Positions 6,854-13,541 of a DNA stretch of 17,524 nt are shown here, one piece after another. The position numbers and the translations under genes are program-made. Position 1 is the first letter of the stretch, and every line of letters starts with the position of its first letter. Source of the stretch: an uncultured Alphaproteobacteria bacterium (GTDB taxonomy: Bacteria; Pseudomonadota; Alphaproteobacteria; Rs-D84); NCBI GenBank assembly GCA_937903135.1, contig CALDAH010000023.1, forward strand, positions 1 through 17,524. The letters run 5' to 3'. Under the pieces are notes generated by a model. That model had not been told where the DNA came from, made no database searches, and worked only from the letters and a program-made list of their open reading frames with translations.

Positions 6854-7156
6854 ATGAAAATCAAGAAAGGCGACGAAGTCGTAGTTATTTCTGGAAAGTA
6901 TAAAGGCGTTAAAGGCACTGTGCTGGAAGCGCGCCCAACAGAATCCCGTGTAGTAGTTCAGGGTGTTAACCGCCGTAAATGGCATGTAAAACCAACACAG
7001 GAACAGCCGGGGCATATCGTTGACCGCGAAGCACCGATTCATGTTTCAAATGTTGCGTTAATTGATCCAAAAACCAAGAAACCAACGCGCGCCGGATACA
7101 AAGTAGAACAGGGTAAGAAAGTTCGTGTTTCCAAGAAATCTGGGGCTGAAATATAA
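6854..7156 (+). CDS. rplX: 50S ribosomal protein L24
   Basis: L24 initiates 50S assembly. It carries a KOW motif, here KKGDEVVVISGKYKGVKGTV at residues 3-23. ATG 6854 is chosen because the in-frame ATG at 6839 lies over the GGAAGG ribosome binding site and MKIKKGDEVVVISG is the usual N-terminus. At 100 aa its length is typical. Further blocks are GVNRRKWHVKPTQEQPGHIVDREAPIHVSNVALIDP and PTRAGYK. Confidence 0.96.
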   Translation: MKIKKGDEVVVISGKYKGVKGTVLEARPTESRVVVQGVNRRKWHVKPTQEQPGHIVDREAPIHVSNVALIDPKTKKPTRAGYKVEQGKKVRVSKKSGAEI

Positions 7157-7166
7157 AAATAATCGT

Positions 7167-7184
7167 TTCCCGCTGTTACGGGAA
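7167..7184 (+). repeat. Repeated hairpin, copy 1 (rplX-rplE spacer)
   Basis: TTCCCG-CTGTTA-CGGGAA forms a 6-bp stem with a 6-nt loop. Exactly the same 18 nt recurs at 9199-9216 before rplR. No T-tract follows. It ends 23 nt before the rplE ATG. Confidence 0.65.
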
Positions 7185-7207
7185 CAAAAACGTTAAGGAA
7201 AAAAGAA

Positions 7208-7753
7208 ATGCAAAGCAGATTGCGTGAAATTTATGAAAAAGAAATTGTACCTGAATTAGTAAAAGAATTCGGATACACAAATTCATTGGCTGTGCCAAAA
7301 CTGTCCAAAATTGTTTTAAATATGGGCGTTGGTGAAGCTATATCCGATAAAAAGAAATTAGATGCCGCCGCAGCTGATTTAACAGCTATTGCCGCACAGA
7401 AATCAGTTATTACACGTGCGAAAAAATCAATCGCAACATATCGTCTGCGCGAAGGTCAGCCGATCGGTACAAAGGTAACATTGCGTGGCAAAAGAATGTA
7501 TGATTTCTTGGATAAATTAATTACAGTTGCATTACCGCGTGTTAAAGACTTTCGTGGTTTATCAAAATCTAAATTTGATGGCCGTGGTAATTATGCCTTT
7601 GGTATCAAAGAACATTTGATTTTCCCAGAAATTTCCGTTGATAAAATTGACGCTATCCGTGGTATGGATATTGTTATTGCCACAACGGCAAAAACTGATG
7701 AAGAAGCACGCGCATTGCTGATTAAAATCGGCTTGCCATTGGTTTTGAAATAA
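7208..7753 (+). CDS. rplE: 50S ribosomal protein L5
   Basis: L5 binds 5S rRNA and contacts P-site tRNA and S13. The 181-residue protein opens MQSRLREIYEKEIVPELVKEFGYTNSLAVPKLSKIVLNMGVGEA. Further blocks are RAKKSIATYRLREGQPIGTKVTLRG, LPRVKDFRGL, GRGNYAFGIKEHLIFPEI and GMDIVIATTAKTDEEARALL. AAGGA lies about 10 nt upstream, and a repeated hairpin lies in the 51-nt spacer before it. Confidence 0.97.
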   Translation: MQSRLREIYEKEIVPELVKEFGYTNSLAVPKLSKIVLNMGVGEAISDKKKLDAAAADLTAIAAQKSVITRAKKSIATYRLREGQPIGTKVTLRGKRMYDFLDKLITVALPRVKDFRGLSKSKFDGRGNYAFGIKEHLIFPEISVDKIDAIRGMDIVIATTAKTDEEARALLIKIGLPLVLK

Positions 7754-7772
7754 TTAGAAGTAAGGACAAGAA

Positions 7773-8075
7773 ATGGCTAAATTAGCATTAATTAATAAAC
7801 AAAAACAGCGTGAAAAGCTGGTCGCACGTTACGCTAAAAAGCGCGAAGCGATTAAATCAAAAATGTCCGTTAATGCAACACCTGATGAACGTATGGATGC
7901 GATGAAAAAATTGGCAAAACTGCCACGTAATTCAAATCCGACACGTCTGCGTAATCGTTGCTCGGTAACAGGGCGTTCACGTGGTTATTCACGTCTGTTT
8001 GGTCTGTGCCGTCAGCAGGTTCGTACACTGGCGTCAGAAGGTAAATTACCGGGCGTTCGTAAATCAAGTTGGTAA
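7773..8075 (+). CDS. rpsN: 30S ribosomal protein S14, long zinc-free type
   Basis: S14 binds the 30S head near S3, S10 and S19. At 100 aa it is the long form; the paired CxxC zinc-ribbon motifs of the short form are absent, and only isolated cysteines occur (NRCSVTG and LFGLCRQ). The C-terminal block NPTRLRNRCSVTGRSRGYSRLFGLCRQQVRTLASEGKLPGV is standard, ending KSSW. It starts 19 nt after rplE with AAGGA upstream. Confidence 0.96.
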   Translation: MAKLALINKQKQREKLVARYAKKREAIKSKMSVNATPDERMDAMKKLAKLPRNSNPTRLRNRCSVTGRSRGYSRLFGLCRQQVRTLASEGKLPGVRKSSW

Positions 8076-8105
8076 AAAAACAAGGTCAGTTGTGGACAAT
8101 GCAGC

Positions 8106-8114
8106 TGATATAAT
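8106..8114 (+). promoter_or_regulatory. Extended -10 promoter candidate upstream of rpsH
   Basis: TGATATAAT is a perfect extended -10 (TGnTATAAT). There is no recognisable -35 at 16-18 nt. Its predicted start would fall inside the GC-rich palindrome at 8117-8132. The same TGATATAAT occurs before the gene at 16324. Confidence 0.4.
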
Positions 8115-8116
8115 AG

Positions 8117-8132
8117 TGCGGGCATGCCCGCA
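8117..8132 (+). other. 16-nt perfect palindrome before rpsH
   Basis: TGCGGGCATGCCCGCA is self-complementary over all 16 bases, or as RNA a 6-bp stem with a CAUG loop. It sits between the extended -10 at 8106 and the AAGGAG ribosome binding site at 8136. It could be an operator or a transcript hairpin. Confidence 0.5.
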
Positions 8133-8147
8133 ACGAAGGAGTAAAAG

Positions 8148-8546
8148 ATGTCATTATCACACCCAATCGGAGATATGGTTACCCGCATCCGCAATGGTCA
8201 AAATGCAGGTAAAGATTCTATCACCGTTCCAAATAGTAAATTACGTGCGGCAGTTTTAGCCGTGTTAAAAGACGAAGGTTTTATTTCAGATTTTCGCAAA
8301 GAACAAATTGACGAACATCGTGCAAACCTGGTTGTTGATTTAAAATATGTTGGTGGAAACGGTGCAATCCAGGAAATTTCTGTTGTATCAAAACCGGGAC
8401 GCCGTGTTTATTCCGGCAGTGCAAAAATGCCAAAGGTTTTAAATGGTTTAGGTATTGCAATTGTATCTACCCCGAACGGCGTTATGACGGATCACAAGGC
8501 ACGCTTAATGAATGTTGGCGGCGAAGTATTGTGCAAGGTTATATAA
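8148..8546 (+). CDS. rpsH: 30S ribosomal protein S8
   Basis: S8 is a primary 16S rRNA-binding protein; in E. coli it represses the spc operon by binding the rplX-rplE mRNA region. The 132-residue sequence starts MSLSHPIGDMVTRIRNGQNAGKDSITVPNSKLR. It has ISVVSKPGRRVYSG and the conserved C-terminal STPNGVMTDHKARLMNVGGEVLCKV. It has the strongest ribosome binding site of the cluster, AAGGAG with 6-nt spacing. Confidence 0.97.
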   Translation: MSLSHPIGDMVTRIRNGQNAGKDSITVPNSKLRAAVLAVLKDEGFISDFRKEQIDEHRANLVVDLKYVGGNGAIQEISVVSKPGRRVYSGSAKMPKVLNGLGIAIVSTPNGVMTDHKARLMNVGGEVLCKVI

Positions 8547-8564
8547 TAGAATAAGGATTAAGTT

Positions 8565-9116
8565 ATGTCTCGTGCAGGAAAATATCCAGTTAAATTAAAA
8601 GAAGGTGTATCGGCGGTTATTGCTGACAACGCCTTGGTTGTAAAAGGCCCTAAGGGTGAATTAAAAGTTCCATTAGATACAAAACATGCCGGTTTGGTTG
8701 ATGTTGTTGTCGAAGCTGATCAGGTTGTTGTTACACCTAAGAACGCCGAAGATAAAGCATCCCGCGCAATGTGGGGAACAATGGCACGTAATGTTAATGC
8801 CGCGGTTGAAGGTGTTTTGAACGGATTCGCCAAAGAAATGTATATGAAAGGCGTTGGTTATAAAGCATCTGTTGCCGGAAATAAATTAACATTAATTGCA
8901 GGTTTTTCACATGATGTTATTATGGAAATCCCAGAAGGCATTAGCGTTGAAATGGGTGCAACACCAACAGAATTTACGGTAAAAGGAATTGACAAATGCT
9001 TGGTTGGTTTGTTTGCCGATAAAATTCATAAGATTCGCAAAGCAGACCCGTATAAGGGTAAGGGCATCTTCTATAAGGGTGAAAAGATTCGCCGTAAGGA
9101 AGGTAAGAAGAAATAA
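8565..9116 (+). CDS. rplF: 50S ribosomal protein L6
   Basis: L6 lies near the GTPase centre at the base of the L7/L12 stalk and binds the sarcin-ricin region. The protein is 183 aa, slightly over the usual 177 or so. It shows the family pattern: ALVVKGPKGELKVPL, SRAMWGTMARNVNAAVEGVLNGF, MKGVGYKASVAGNKLTLIAGFSH, then IRKADPYKGKGIFYKGEKIRRKEGKKK. It lies 18 nt after rpsH, which implies one transcript. Confidence 0.96.
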   Translation: MSRAGKYPVKLKEGVSAVIADNALVVKGPKGELKVPLDTKHAGLVDVVVEADQVVVTPKNAEDKASRAMWGTMARNVNAAVEGVLNGFAKEMYMKGVGYKASVAGNKLTLIAGFSHDVIMEIPEGISVEMGATPTEFTVKGIDKCLVGLFADKIHKIRKADPYKGKGIFYKGEKIRRKEGKKK

Positions 9117-9235
9117 TAGTTTAAGATAGGGGTTATAATTGTTAAATTTATAACAAATAATAATCCCTGTTTATAAACAAGGTTATTAAAAGTAAAAATT
9201 CCCGCTGTTACGGGAATTGGAAAAAAGGAAACGAA
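9117..9235 (+). promoter_or_regulatory. Structured 119-nt rplR leader with alternative stems
   Basis: AGGGGTTAT (9128-9136) pairs with ATAATCCCT (9160-9168) through 9 bp including one G-U pair. Nested inside is TTGTTA/TAACAA (9139-9144 with 9151-9156). An overlapping alternative uses CCT+GTTT (9166-9172) with AAAC+AGG (9175-9182), so the two stems exclude each other. Copy 2 of the CTGTTA hairpin follows at 9197. No convincing promoter or ORF was found. Confidence 0.5.
9197..9218 (+). repeat. Repeated hairpin, copy 2 (rplF-rplR spacer)
   Basis: AATTCCCG-CTGTTA-CGGGAATT is an 8-bp perfect stem. Its inner 18 nt are identical to copy 1 at 7167-7184. It ends 17 nt before the rplR ATG, upstream of an AAAAAAGGA ribosome binding site. 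The placement matches copy 1, just before the ribosome binding site of a gene for a 5S rRNA-binding protein. Confidence 0.65.
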
Positions 9236-9592
9236 ATGTTAAAACATTTATCTACAGAAGAAAGACGTACGCTGGCAAATCGCGGCGCGTTAAAAAGAAA
9301 GAATCCGGGCAAAATTCGTTTGTCAGTTTTCCGTTCTGGTCGTCATATTGAAATTCAGGCAATTGACGATGTAAAAGGGCATACTGTTTGTTCTGCATCA
9401 TCCAAAGAAAAAGCTTTTAATGGCAAAGGATGGAATATCGCAGGGGCAGAGCTGGTTGGCAAAACGTTCGCAGAACGTGCGGTTAAAGCAAATATTGCTG
9501 ACAATTGCTATTTTGATCGTGGCGGTTACCGCTATCATGGTCGTGTAAAAGCACTGTGCGAAGCTATTCGTGCAGGTGGCGTTAGAATTTAA
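9236..9592 (+). CDS. rplR: 50S ribosomal protein L18
   Basis: L18 binds 5S rRNA with L5 and brings it to the large subunit. The 118-residue product has an N-terminal basic segment (RRTLANRGALKRKNPGKIRLSVFRSGRHIEIQAIDD) and the C-terminal block FDRGGYRYHGRVKALCEAIRAGGVRI, where FDRGGYxYHGRVKALA is the usual signature. The distinct structured leader upstream suggests individual control. rpsE follows after 18 nt. Confidence 0.96.
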   Translation: MLKHLSTEERRTLANRGALKRKNPGKIRLSVFRSGRHIEIQAIDDVKGHTVCSASSKEKAFNGKGWNIAGAELVGKTFAERAVKANIADNCYFDRGGYRYHGRVKALCEAIRAGGVRI

Positions 9593-9610
9593 GAATTACG
9601 GAGTACATAA

Positions 9611-10171
9611 ATGGCACGTTTTGATGATAAAAAATTGCAGACGGATAATTTGGTAGATAAATTAGTTTCTATCAATCGCGTATCTAAAACTGTTAAGGGC
9701 GGACGTAATATGTCTTTCTCGGCGTTGGTTGTTGTCGGGGATAAGGCAGGACGCGTTGGCTTTGGCAAGGGTAAAGCTTTGGAAGTTCAGGCTGCGGTTC
9801 AGAAAGCAACCAAGGCAGCAAAAGCAAAAATGATGCGCGTTCCGTTAAAAGAAGGTCGCACATTGCATCACGATAGCGAAGCAAAATACGGTGCAAGTAA
9901 ATTAGTTGTTCGCAGCGCAGTTCCCGGTACAGGTATTATTGCCGGTGGTGCATTGCGTGCAGTATTTGAATGCCTGGGGGTTCAGGACGTTGTTGTAAAA
10001 TCACAGGGATCAAATAATCCAAATAACATGATCCGTGCTGCGTTCTTGGCGTTTGGCAAAATGAATTCACCGAAAACTGTTGCGGCACGCCGCGGTAAAA
10101 CAGTTGCGGAAATCATTGCAGGCCGCGACGGTAAAAAATCAGATGCTGCGGATACTGCAGAAAGTAAATAA
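9611..10171 (+). CDS. rpsE: 30S ribosomal protein S5
   Basis: S5 contributes to mRNA entry and decoding accuracy. The 186-residue protein has the double-stranded RNA-binding-like N-terminal domain with VSKTVKGGRNMSFSALVVVGDKAGRVGFGKGKALEV. The second domain includes HHDSEAKYGASKLVVRSAVPGTGIIAGGALRAVFECLGVQDVVVKSQGSNNPNNMIRAAF. A short acidic tail (KKSDAADTAESK) extends past the usual end. CGGAG lies before the ATG. Confidence 0.97.
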   Translation: MARFDDKKLQTDNLVDKLVSINRVSKTVKGGRNMSFSALVVVGDKAGRVGFGKGKALEVQAAVQKATKAAKAKMMRVPLKEGRTLHHDSEAKYGASKLVVRSAVPGTGIIAGGALRAVFECLGVQDVVVKSQGSNNPNNMIRAAFLAFGKMNSPKTVAARRGKTVAEIIAGRDGKKSDAADTAESK

Positions 10172-10204
10172 ACGCTGTGCGTTCAATAAACGGAGTTATT
10201 AAAT

Positions 10205-10381
10205 ATGTCTAAGATAACTGTAAAGCAAGTAAAGAGCACAATCGGCCGTCCAGAAACACAGTGCAAAATTATTAAAGCATTGGGACTGGGCCGTATTGGA
10301 AAAACCAAAGAATTAGCCGATACAGAATCTGTACGTGGTATGATTGCTAAGGTTTCACATTTGGTCGAAGTTGTAAAATAA
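10205..10381 (+). CDS. rpmD: 50S ribosomal protein L30
   Basis: This 58-residue ORF lies in the expected slot between rpsE and rplO. The translation begins MSKITVKQVKSTIGRPETQC and continues KIIKALGLGRIGKTKELADT, SVRGMIAKVSHLVEVVK. This matches the L30 pattern: a beta strand, an S-x-I-G segment, a LGLxRIG turn and a V-RGM-xKV-HLV helix ending. CGGAG at 10191-10195 is the ribosome binding site. L30 is a peripheral large-subunit protein missing from some reduced genomes. Confidence 0.95.
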   Translation: MSKITVKQVKSTIGRPETQCKIIKALGLGRIGKTKELADTESVRGMIAKVSHLVEVVK

Positions 10382-10398
10382 TAAGTATAAAAAACCGA

Positions 10399-10447
10399 GT
10401 ACGTAAATATATTATTTATGTGCGCAAAAAGATTACAATCTGTAATC
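10399..10447 (+). other. Two adjacent stem-loops in the rpmD-rplO spacer
   Basis: GTACGTAAAT (10399-10408) pairs with ATTTATGTGC (10414-10423) through 10 bp with two G-U pairs around ATATT. Next, GATTACA-ATC-TGTAATC (10431-10447) is a perfect 7-bp stem with a triloop. There is no T-run, and the pair ends 25 nt before the rplO ATG. Confidence 0.55.
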
Positions 10448-10471
10448 ACATAGGATAAAAGGAAAAATAAA

Positions 10472-10930
10472 ATGAAATTAAATGCATTAATGGATAATTT
10501 CGGTGCACGCAGTGATGTTAAACGCGTTGGTCGTGGTATCGGATCCGGGCTGGGTAAAACATCAGGCCGTGGACATAAAGGGCAAAAGGCACGTTCAGGT
10601 TCACGTAAACAGGCCACTTTCCAGGGAGGTCAGATGCCGATTTTGCGTCGTTTCCCGAAATTTGGGTTTAATAATCCGTTCGCAAAAGAATATGTAACAA
10701 TTAACTTAGGTGATATTGAAAAGTTTATCGCAGCCGGTAAAATTGATGCAAAATCACCAATTACAATTGATTCTTTGATGGCGGCAAAAATTATTAACCG
10801 CAAGATGTCCGGGCTGAAAGTTTTAGCCAAGGGTGAAATTAAGTCCGCGGTAAATATCGTTGCTGATAAATGGTCAAAAGCGGCCGAGGAAGCAATTGTT
10901 AAAGCCGGTGGGTCTGTACGGGCGAAATAG
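10472..10930 (+). CDS. rplO: 50S ribosomal protein L15
   Basis: L15 is a late-assembly large-subunit protein with a long basic N-terminal arm. The 152-residue protein has the arm DVKRVGRGIGSGLGKTSGRGHKGQKARSG, then FQGGQMPILRRFPKFGFNNPF, and a globular C-terminal domain ending VKAGGSVRAK. AAAAGGA is the ribosome binding site. It is one of two genes in the window that end in TAG. A 260-nt structured gap follows. Confidence 0.96.
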   Translation: MKLNALMDNFGARSDVKRVGRGIGSGLGKTSGRGHKGQKARSGSRKQATFQGGQMPILRRFPKFGFNNPFAKEYVTINLGDIEKFIAAGKIDAKSPITIDSLMAAKIINRKMSGLKVLAKGEIKSAVNIVADKWSKAAEEAIVKAGGSVRAK

Positions 10931-11191
10931 TAATGGTAGTACCAACTGAATATATAAATCGGGTAAAAAATATTTTGAAAGGCTTTGTTAAAAAATAGGG
11001 CGGTTAAAATAAAGTAATCTGATTTTTATGTTCGGTTGGTTAATAATCTTCCGTTATATATTTCTGTGAAATATAACCTTATCGGGGCGCGTAGTTTAGT
11101 TATAGAATACTTAAACCAAATTACGCTGAATATTACACGCGAACAGAAATATAATATTATAGAAGGGCATTAAAACTGGCCAGCCTGAATA
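10931..11191 (+). promoter_or_regulatory. Highly structured 260-nt rplO-secY spacer (possible leader RNA)
   Basis: Domain 1: positions 10941-10960 pair with 11021-11040 as a 20-position helix with a single mismatch (T10955/T11026) and two G-U pairs, closing a 60-nt A/T-rich loop. Domain 2: 11057-11067 (TATATTTCTGT) is exactly complementary to 11143-11153 (ACAGAAATATA). It encloses GCGTAGTTT/AAATTACGC (11089-11097 with 11118-11126, one G-U pair). A competing local hairpin (11053-11064 with 11068-11077, 2-nt bulge) uses the same left arm. No ORF, clear promoter or T-tract terminator was found. Confidence 0.55.
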
Positions 11192-12532
11192 ATGGCAGAG
11201 AGATATAAGCATATGAAACTTATTAAAAATTTTTTTGGAAATTTAACCGATTTGCAAAAACGCATTTTGTTTACATTAGGGGCGTTAATCGTTTATCGTA
11301 TCGGTTCATTTATACCATTGCCGGGGGTTAATGCATCCGCTGTTTTGCATTTGTTTAGCGGTGAAGGCAGCGGTATGATGGGAATGTTTGATATGTTTTC
11401 AGGCGGATCTTTGTCCCGTATGTCAGTGTTGGCGTTAAACATATTCCCGTATATTTCCGCATCTATCGTATTACAGCTGTTAACAGCGACCAGCAAATCT
11501 TTAAATGAATTGCGTAAAGAGGGTGAATCCGGCCGCGTTAAAATTAATCAGTATACACGTTATTTGGCCGTATTTTTAGCCGTTGTTCAAGGCTGGGCCG
11601 TTGTTCGCGGACTGGAGGCGATGGCGCCTGTAAATGGTGTCGCCGCGGTTGTTAACCCAGGGTTTGCGTTCGAGTTATCTGCGATTATCGCGTTGGTGGG
11701 CGGAACAGTTTTCGTTATGTGGCTGGCCGAACAGATTACGGCACGTGGTATCGGGCAGGGTGCATCGTTATTGATCTTTGCGGGGATTATCGCAGAGATA
11801 CCCGGCGGAATCGCTAAGATCTTTTCACTCGGGTCGGTTGGCCAGATGTCGCCTGCGATGATTGCATTAGTTTGCGGCTTTGTTATCGGTATTGTTGCGT
11901 TAATTGCGTTCTTTGAACAGGCACAACGTCGTATTCAGATTTTATACCCACGTCAGGTTATGGCAAACGGGGTTACAAATACTAACGCATCGTATTTACC
12001 GATTAAGGTTAATATGTCCGGTGTTATGGGGCCTGTATTCGCTGCAAGTATTATGATGCTGCCGGCGTTTGTTCAGAGATTCGTACAAAGTGAAAACCTG
12101 TTTGTGCAGACAATTATGGGGATATTTACATACGGAACATGGTCGTATATTGCAATTTATACAGTTTTAATTGCGTTCTTTGCGTATTTCCAGACCGCGG
12201 TTATATTTAATTCCGAAGAAACAAGTAATAACCTTAAAAATGCCGGTGGTTATATCCCAGGCGTTCGGCCCGGTGAACAAACCATTCATTATCTGGATGC
12301 GGTTGTTTCACGTACAACGGCAATCGGGGTTATGTATTTAATAGTTGTTTGCGTATTGCCAATTATTTTAAACGCACAGTTTGGAATGCCGTTGGCAATT
12401 GGCGGAACAAGTGTACTGATCGTCGCAGGGGTTGTATTGGATACAATGAATCAGGTGCAATCATATCTGGTCGCGAAACAGTATAACGGTGTAATTAAGA
12501 AAACACAGAAAAAAGGACGTTTTCGTGGATAG
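11192..12532 (+). CDS. secY: Preprotein translocase subunit SecY
   Basis: SecY is the membrane channel of the Sec system. With the start at 11192 it is 446 aa with about ten hydrophobic segments. The N-terminal block KRILFTLGALIVYRIGSFIPLPGVN and LSRMSVLALNIFPYISASIVLQLLT form TM1 and TM2. ITARGIGQGASLLIFAGI, RRIQILYPRQV and GGYIPGVRPGEQTIHYLD are conserved cytoplasmic loops, and the C-terminus is basic. An in-frame TGA stands two codons before 11192. ATG 11213 (MKLIKNFFGN) is an alternative start with GAGAG upstream; 11192 is kept because it gives the usual N-terminal length. The stop is TAG. Confidence 0.95.
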   Translation: MAERYKHMKLIKNFFGNLTDLQKRILFTLGALIVYRIGSFIPLPGVNASAVLHLFSGEGSGMMGMFDMFSGGSLSRMSVLALNIFPYISASIVLQLLTATSKSLNELRKEGESGRVKINQYTRYLAVFLAVVQGWAVVRGLEAMAPVNGVAAVVNPGFAFELSAIIALVGGTVFVMWLAEQITARGIGQGASLLIFAGIIAEIPGGIAKIFSLGSVGQMSPAMIALVCGFVIGIVALIAFFEQAQRRIQILYPRQVMANGVTNTNASYLPIKVNMSGVMGPVFAASIMMLPAFVQRFVQSENLFVQTIMGIFTYGTWSYIAIYTVLIAFFAYFQTAVIFNSEETSNNLKNAGGYIPGVRPGEQTIHYLDAVVSRTTAIGVMYLIVVCVLPIILNAQFGMPLAIGGTSVLIVAGVVLDTMNQVQSYLVAKQYNGVIKKTQKKGRFRG

Positions 12533-12568
12533 GGCATAACGCACTGTTTACGGGGATAAAAACAAGAT

Positions 12569-12596
12569 TTGACTTTTGCCGTATTTTGTATAAAAT
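12569..12596 (+). promoter_or_regulatory. Promoter of rpsM-rpsK
   Basis: TTGACT (12569-12574) and TAAAAT (12591-12596) match the sigma-70 boxes 5/6 each with a 16-nt spacer. The flanking text TTGACTTT...GTATAAAATT is shared with the rpoA promoter at 14348-14376. The predicted start is near 12603, giving a leader of about 100 nt. Confidence 0.6.
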
Positions 12597-12608
12597 TATT
12601 CGGCAAAA
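12574..12608 (+). promoter_or_regulatory. Inverted repeat spanning the rpsM promoter
   Basis: TTTTGCCG (12574-12581) and CGGCAAAA (12601-12608) are perfect 8-nt inverted repeats separated by 19 nt. The left arm lies in the -35/-10 spacer and the right arm over the predicted start site. It looks like an operator for a dimeric regulator, though an RNA role cannot be excluded. Confidence 0.4.
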
Positions 12609-12702
12609 TAGAATAGCCCCCAGAAATCTGACGGCAGTTTTTTGGGTGTTTGTATCGGGCGCAGAATATGCGTACCGCAGTTAATAAAAAGGAAAATGAA
12701 AA

Positions 12703-13080
12703 ATGGCACGTATAGCAGGTGTGAATATTCCGACAGAAAAGCGTATTGAAATCGCGCTGCAGTATATCCATGGTATTGGGCCGGCAAAAGCTGCCCAGAT
12801 TTGCAAAGCTTTAAAGCTAAAAGATGGATTACGCGCAAAAGATCTGACGGACGAAGATGTTGTTAAAATTTCTAACTACATCGAACAAAACTTTAAAGTA
12901 GAAGGTGATGTTCGTCGCGAAGTTGCAATGAACATTAAACGTTTGCAGGATTTAAAAGCATACCGTGGTATTCGCCACCGTAACCGTTTACCGGTTCGCG
13001 GTCAGCGTACACAAACAAACGCACGTACACGTAAAGGTAAACGCGTTGTAGTTGCAGGTTCTGCGACCAAGGGTAAATAA
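12703..13080 (+). CDS. rpsM: 30S ribosomal protein S13
   Basis: S13 lies in the 30S head, contacting P-site tRNA and bridging to L5. The 125-residue product begins MARIAGVNIPTEKRIEIALQYIHGIGPAKAAQICKAL, which includes the helix-hairpin-helix. It ends with AYRGIRHRNRLPVRGQRTQTNARTRKGKR, the standard basic tail. AAAAGGA precedes the ATG. The usual alphaproteobacterial neighbour adk is missing between secY and this gene, which has its own promoter here. Confidence 0.97.
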   Translation: MARIAGVNIPTEKRIEIALQYIHGIGPAKAAQICKALKLKDGLRAKDLTDEDVVKISNYIEQNFKVEGDVRREVAMNIKRLQDLKAYRGIRHRNRLPVRGQRTQTNARTRKGKRVVVAGSATKGK

Positions 13081-13138
13081 TTAACCAGGTAGAGATTAAC
13101 ACGATAGTTAATTGAAGACATCTAAAAAGGTAAAAATA

Positions 13139-13522
13139 ATGGCAGTAACAAAAGCTAAAAAGAAAGTCGTAAAAAAAGTATCGCATGGCATCGCACATGT
13201 TGTCGCGACAAATAACAATACACGTATTACAATCACAGACCAGTCAGGCGCTGTTTTAACATGGGCAACCGCTGGGGCAAATAATTTTAAGGGTGCAAAA
13301 AAATCTACCCCGTATGCAGCAACAGTAGTTGCCGATGCAGTTGGCAAGAAAGTTGCAGAAATGGGTATGAAAACAGTTGACGTTTTAATGCGTGGTATTG
13401 GCCAAGGCCGTGAATCAGCCGTCCGCGGTTTGGCAAACGCCGGATTGATTGTTCAATCAATTACAGATACTACACGTATTCCGCACAATGGTTGCCGGCC
13501 AAAGAAAGTACGTCGCGTATAA
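13139..13522 (+). CDS. rpsK: 30S ribosomal protein S11
   Basis: S11 forms part of the 30S platform next to the mRNA exit. ATG 13139 (MAVTKAKKKVVKKVSHGIAHV) is preferred over the in-frame ATG 13112 because AAAAAGG lies just upstream and the length of 127 aa fits the family. Conserved blocks are NNTRITITDQSGAVLTWATAG, KKSTPYAATVVADAVGKK, MRGIGQGRESAVRGLANAGL and the final RIPHNGCRPKKVRRV. The 58-nt spacer before it has a 6-bp ATTAAC/GTTAAT hairpin (13095-13112). A strong terminator follows. Confidence 0.97.
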   Translation: MAVTKAKKKVVKKVSHGIAHVVATNNNTRITITDQSGAVLTWATAGANNFKGAKKSTPYAATVVADAVGKKVAEMGMKTVDVLMRGIGQGRESAVRGLANAGLIVQSITDTTRIPHNGCRPKKVRRV

Positions 13523-13541
13523 TAGTTTGCATATGCAACGT

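Noticed and set aside
7161..9218. The two identical hairpins as part of a CRISPR array or insertion-sequence ends
   Set aside because: Only two copies about 2 kb apart, with ordinary ribosomal genes between, no spacers, no transposase and no target duplications.
10183..10617. A 144-codon minus-strand frame over rpmD-rplO
   Set aside because: It overlaps two recognised ribosomal-protein genes and their spacer, and its sequence is not protein-like.
10976..11010. Promoter-like A/T-rich boxes in the secY leader
   Set aside because: No -35/-10 pair with 16-18-nt spacing could be found; the matches are expected in A/T-rich sequence.
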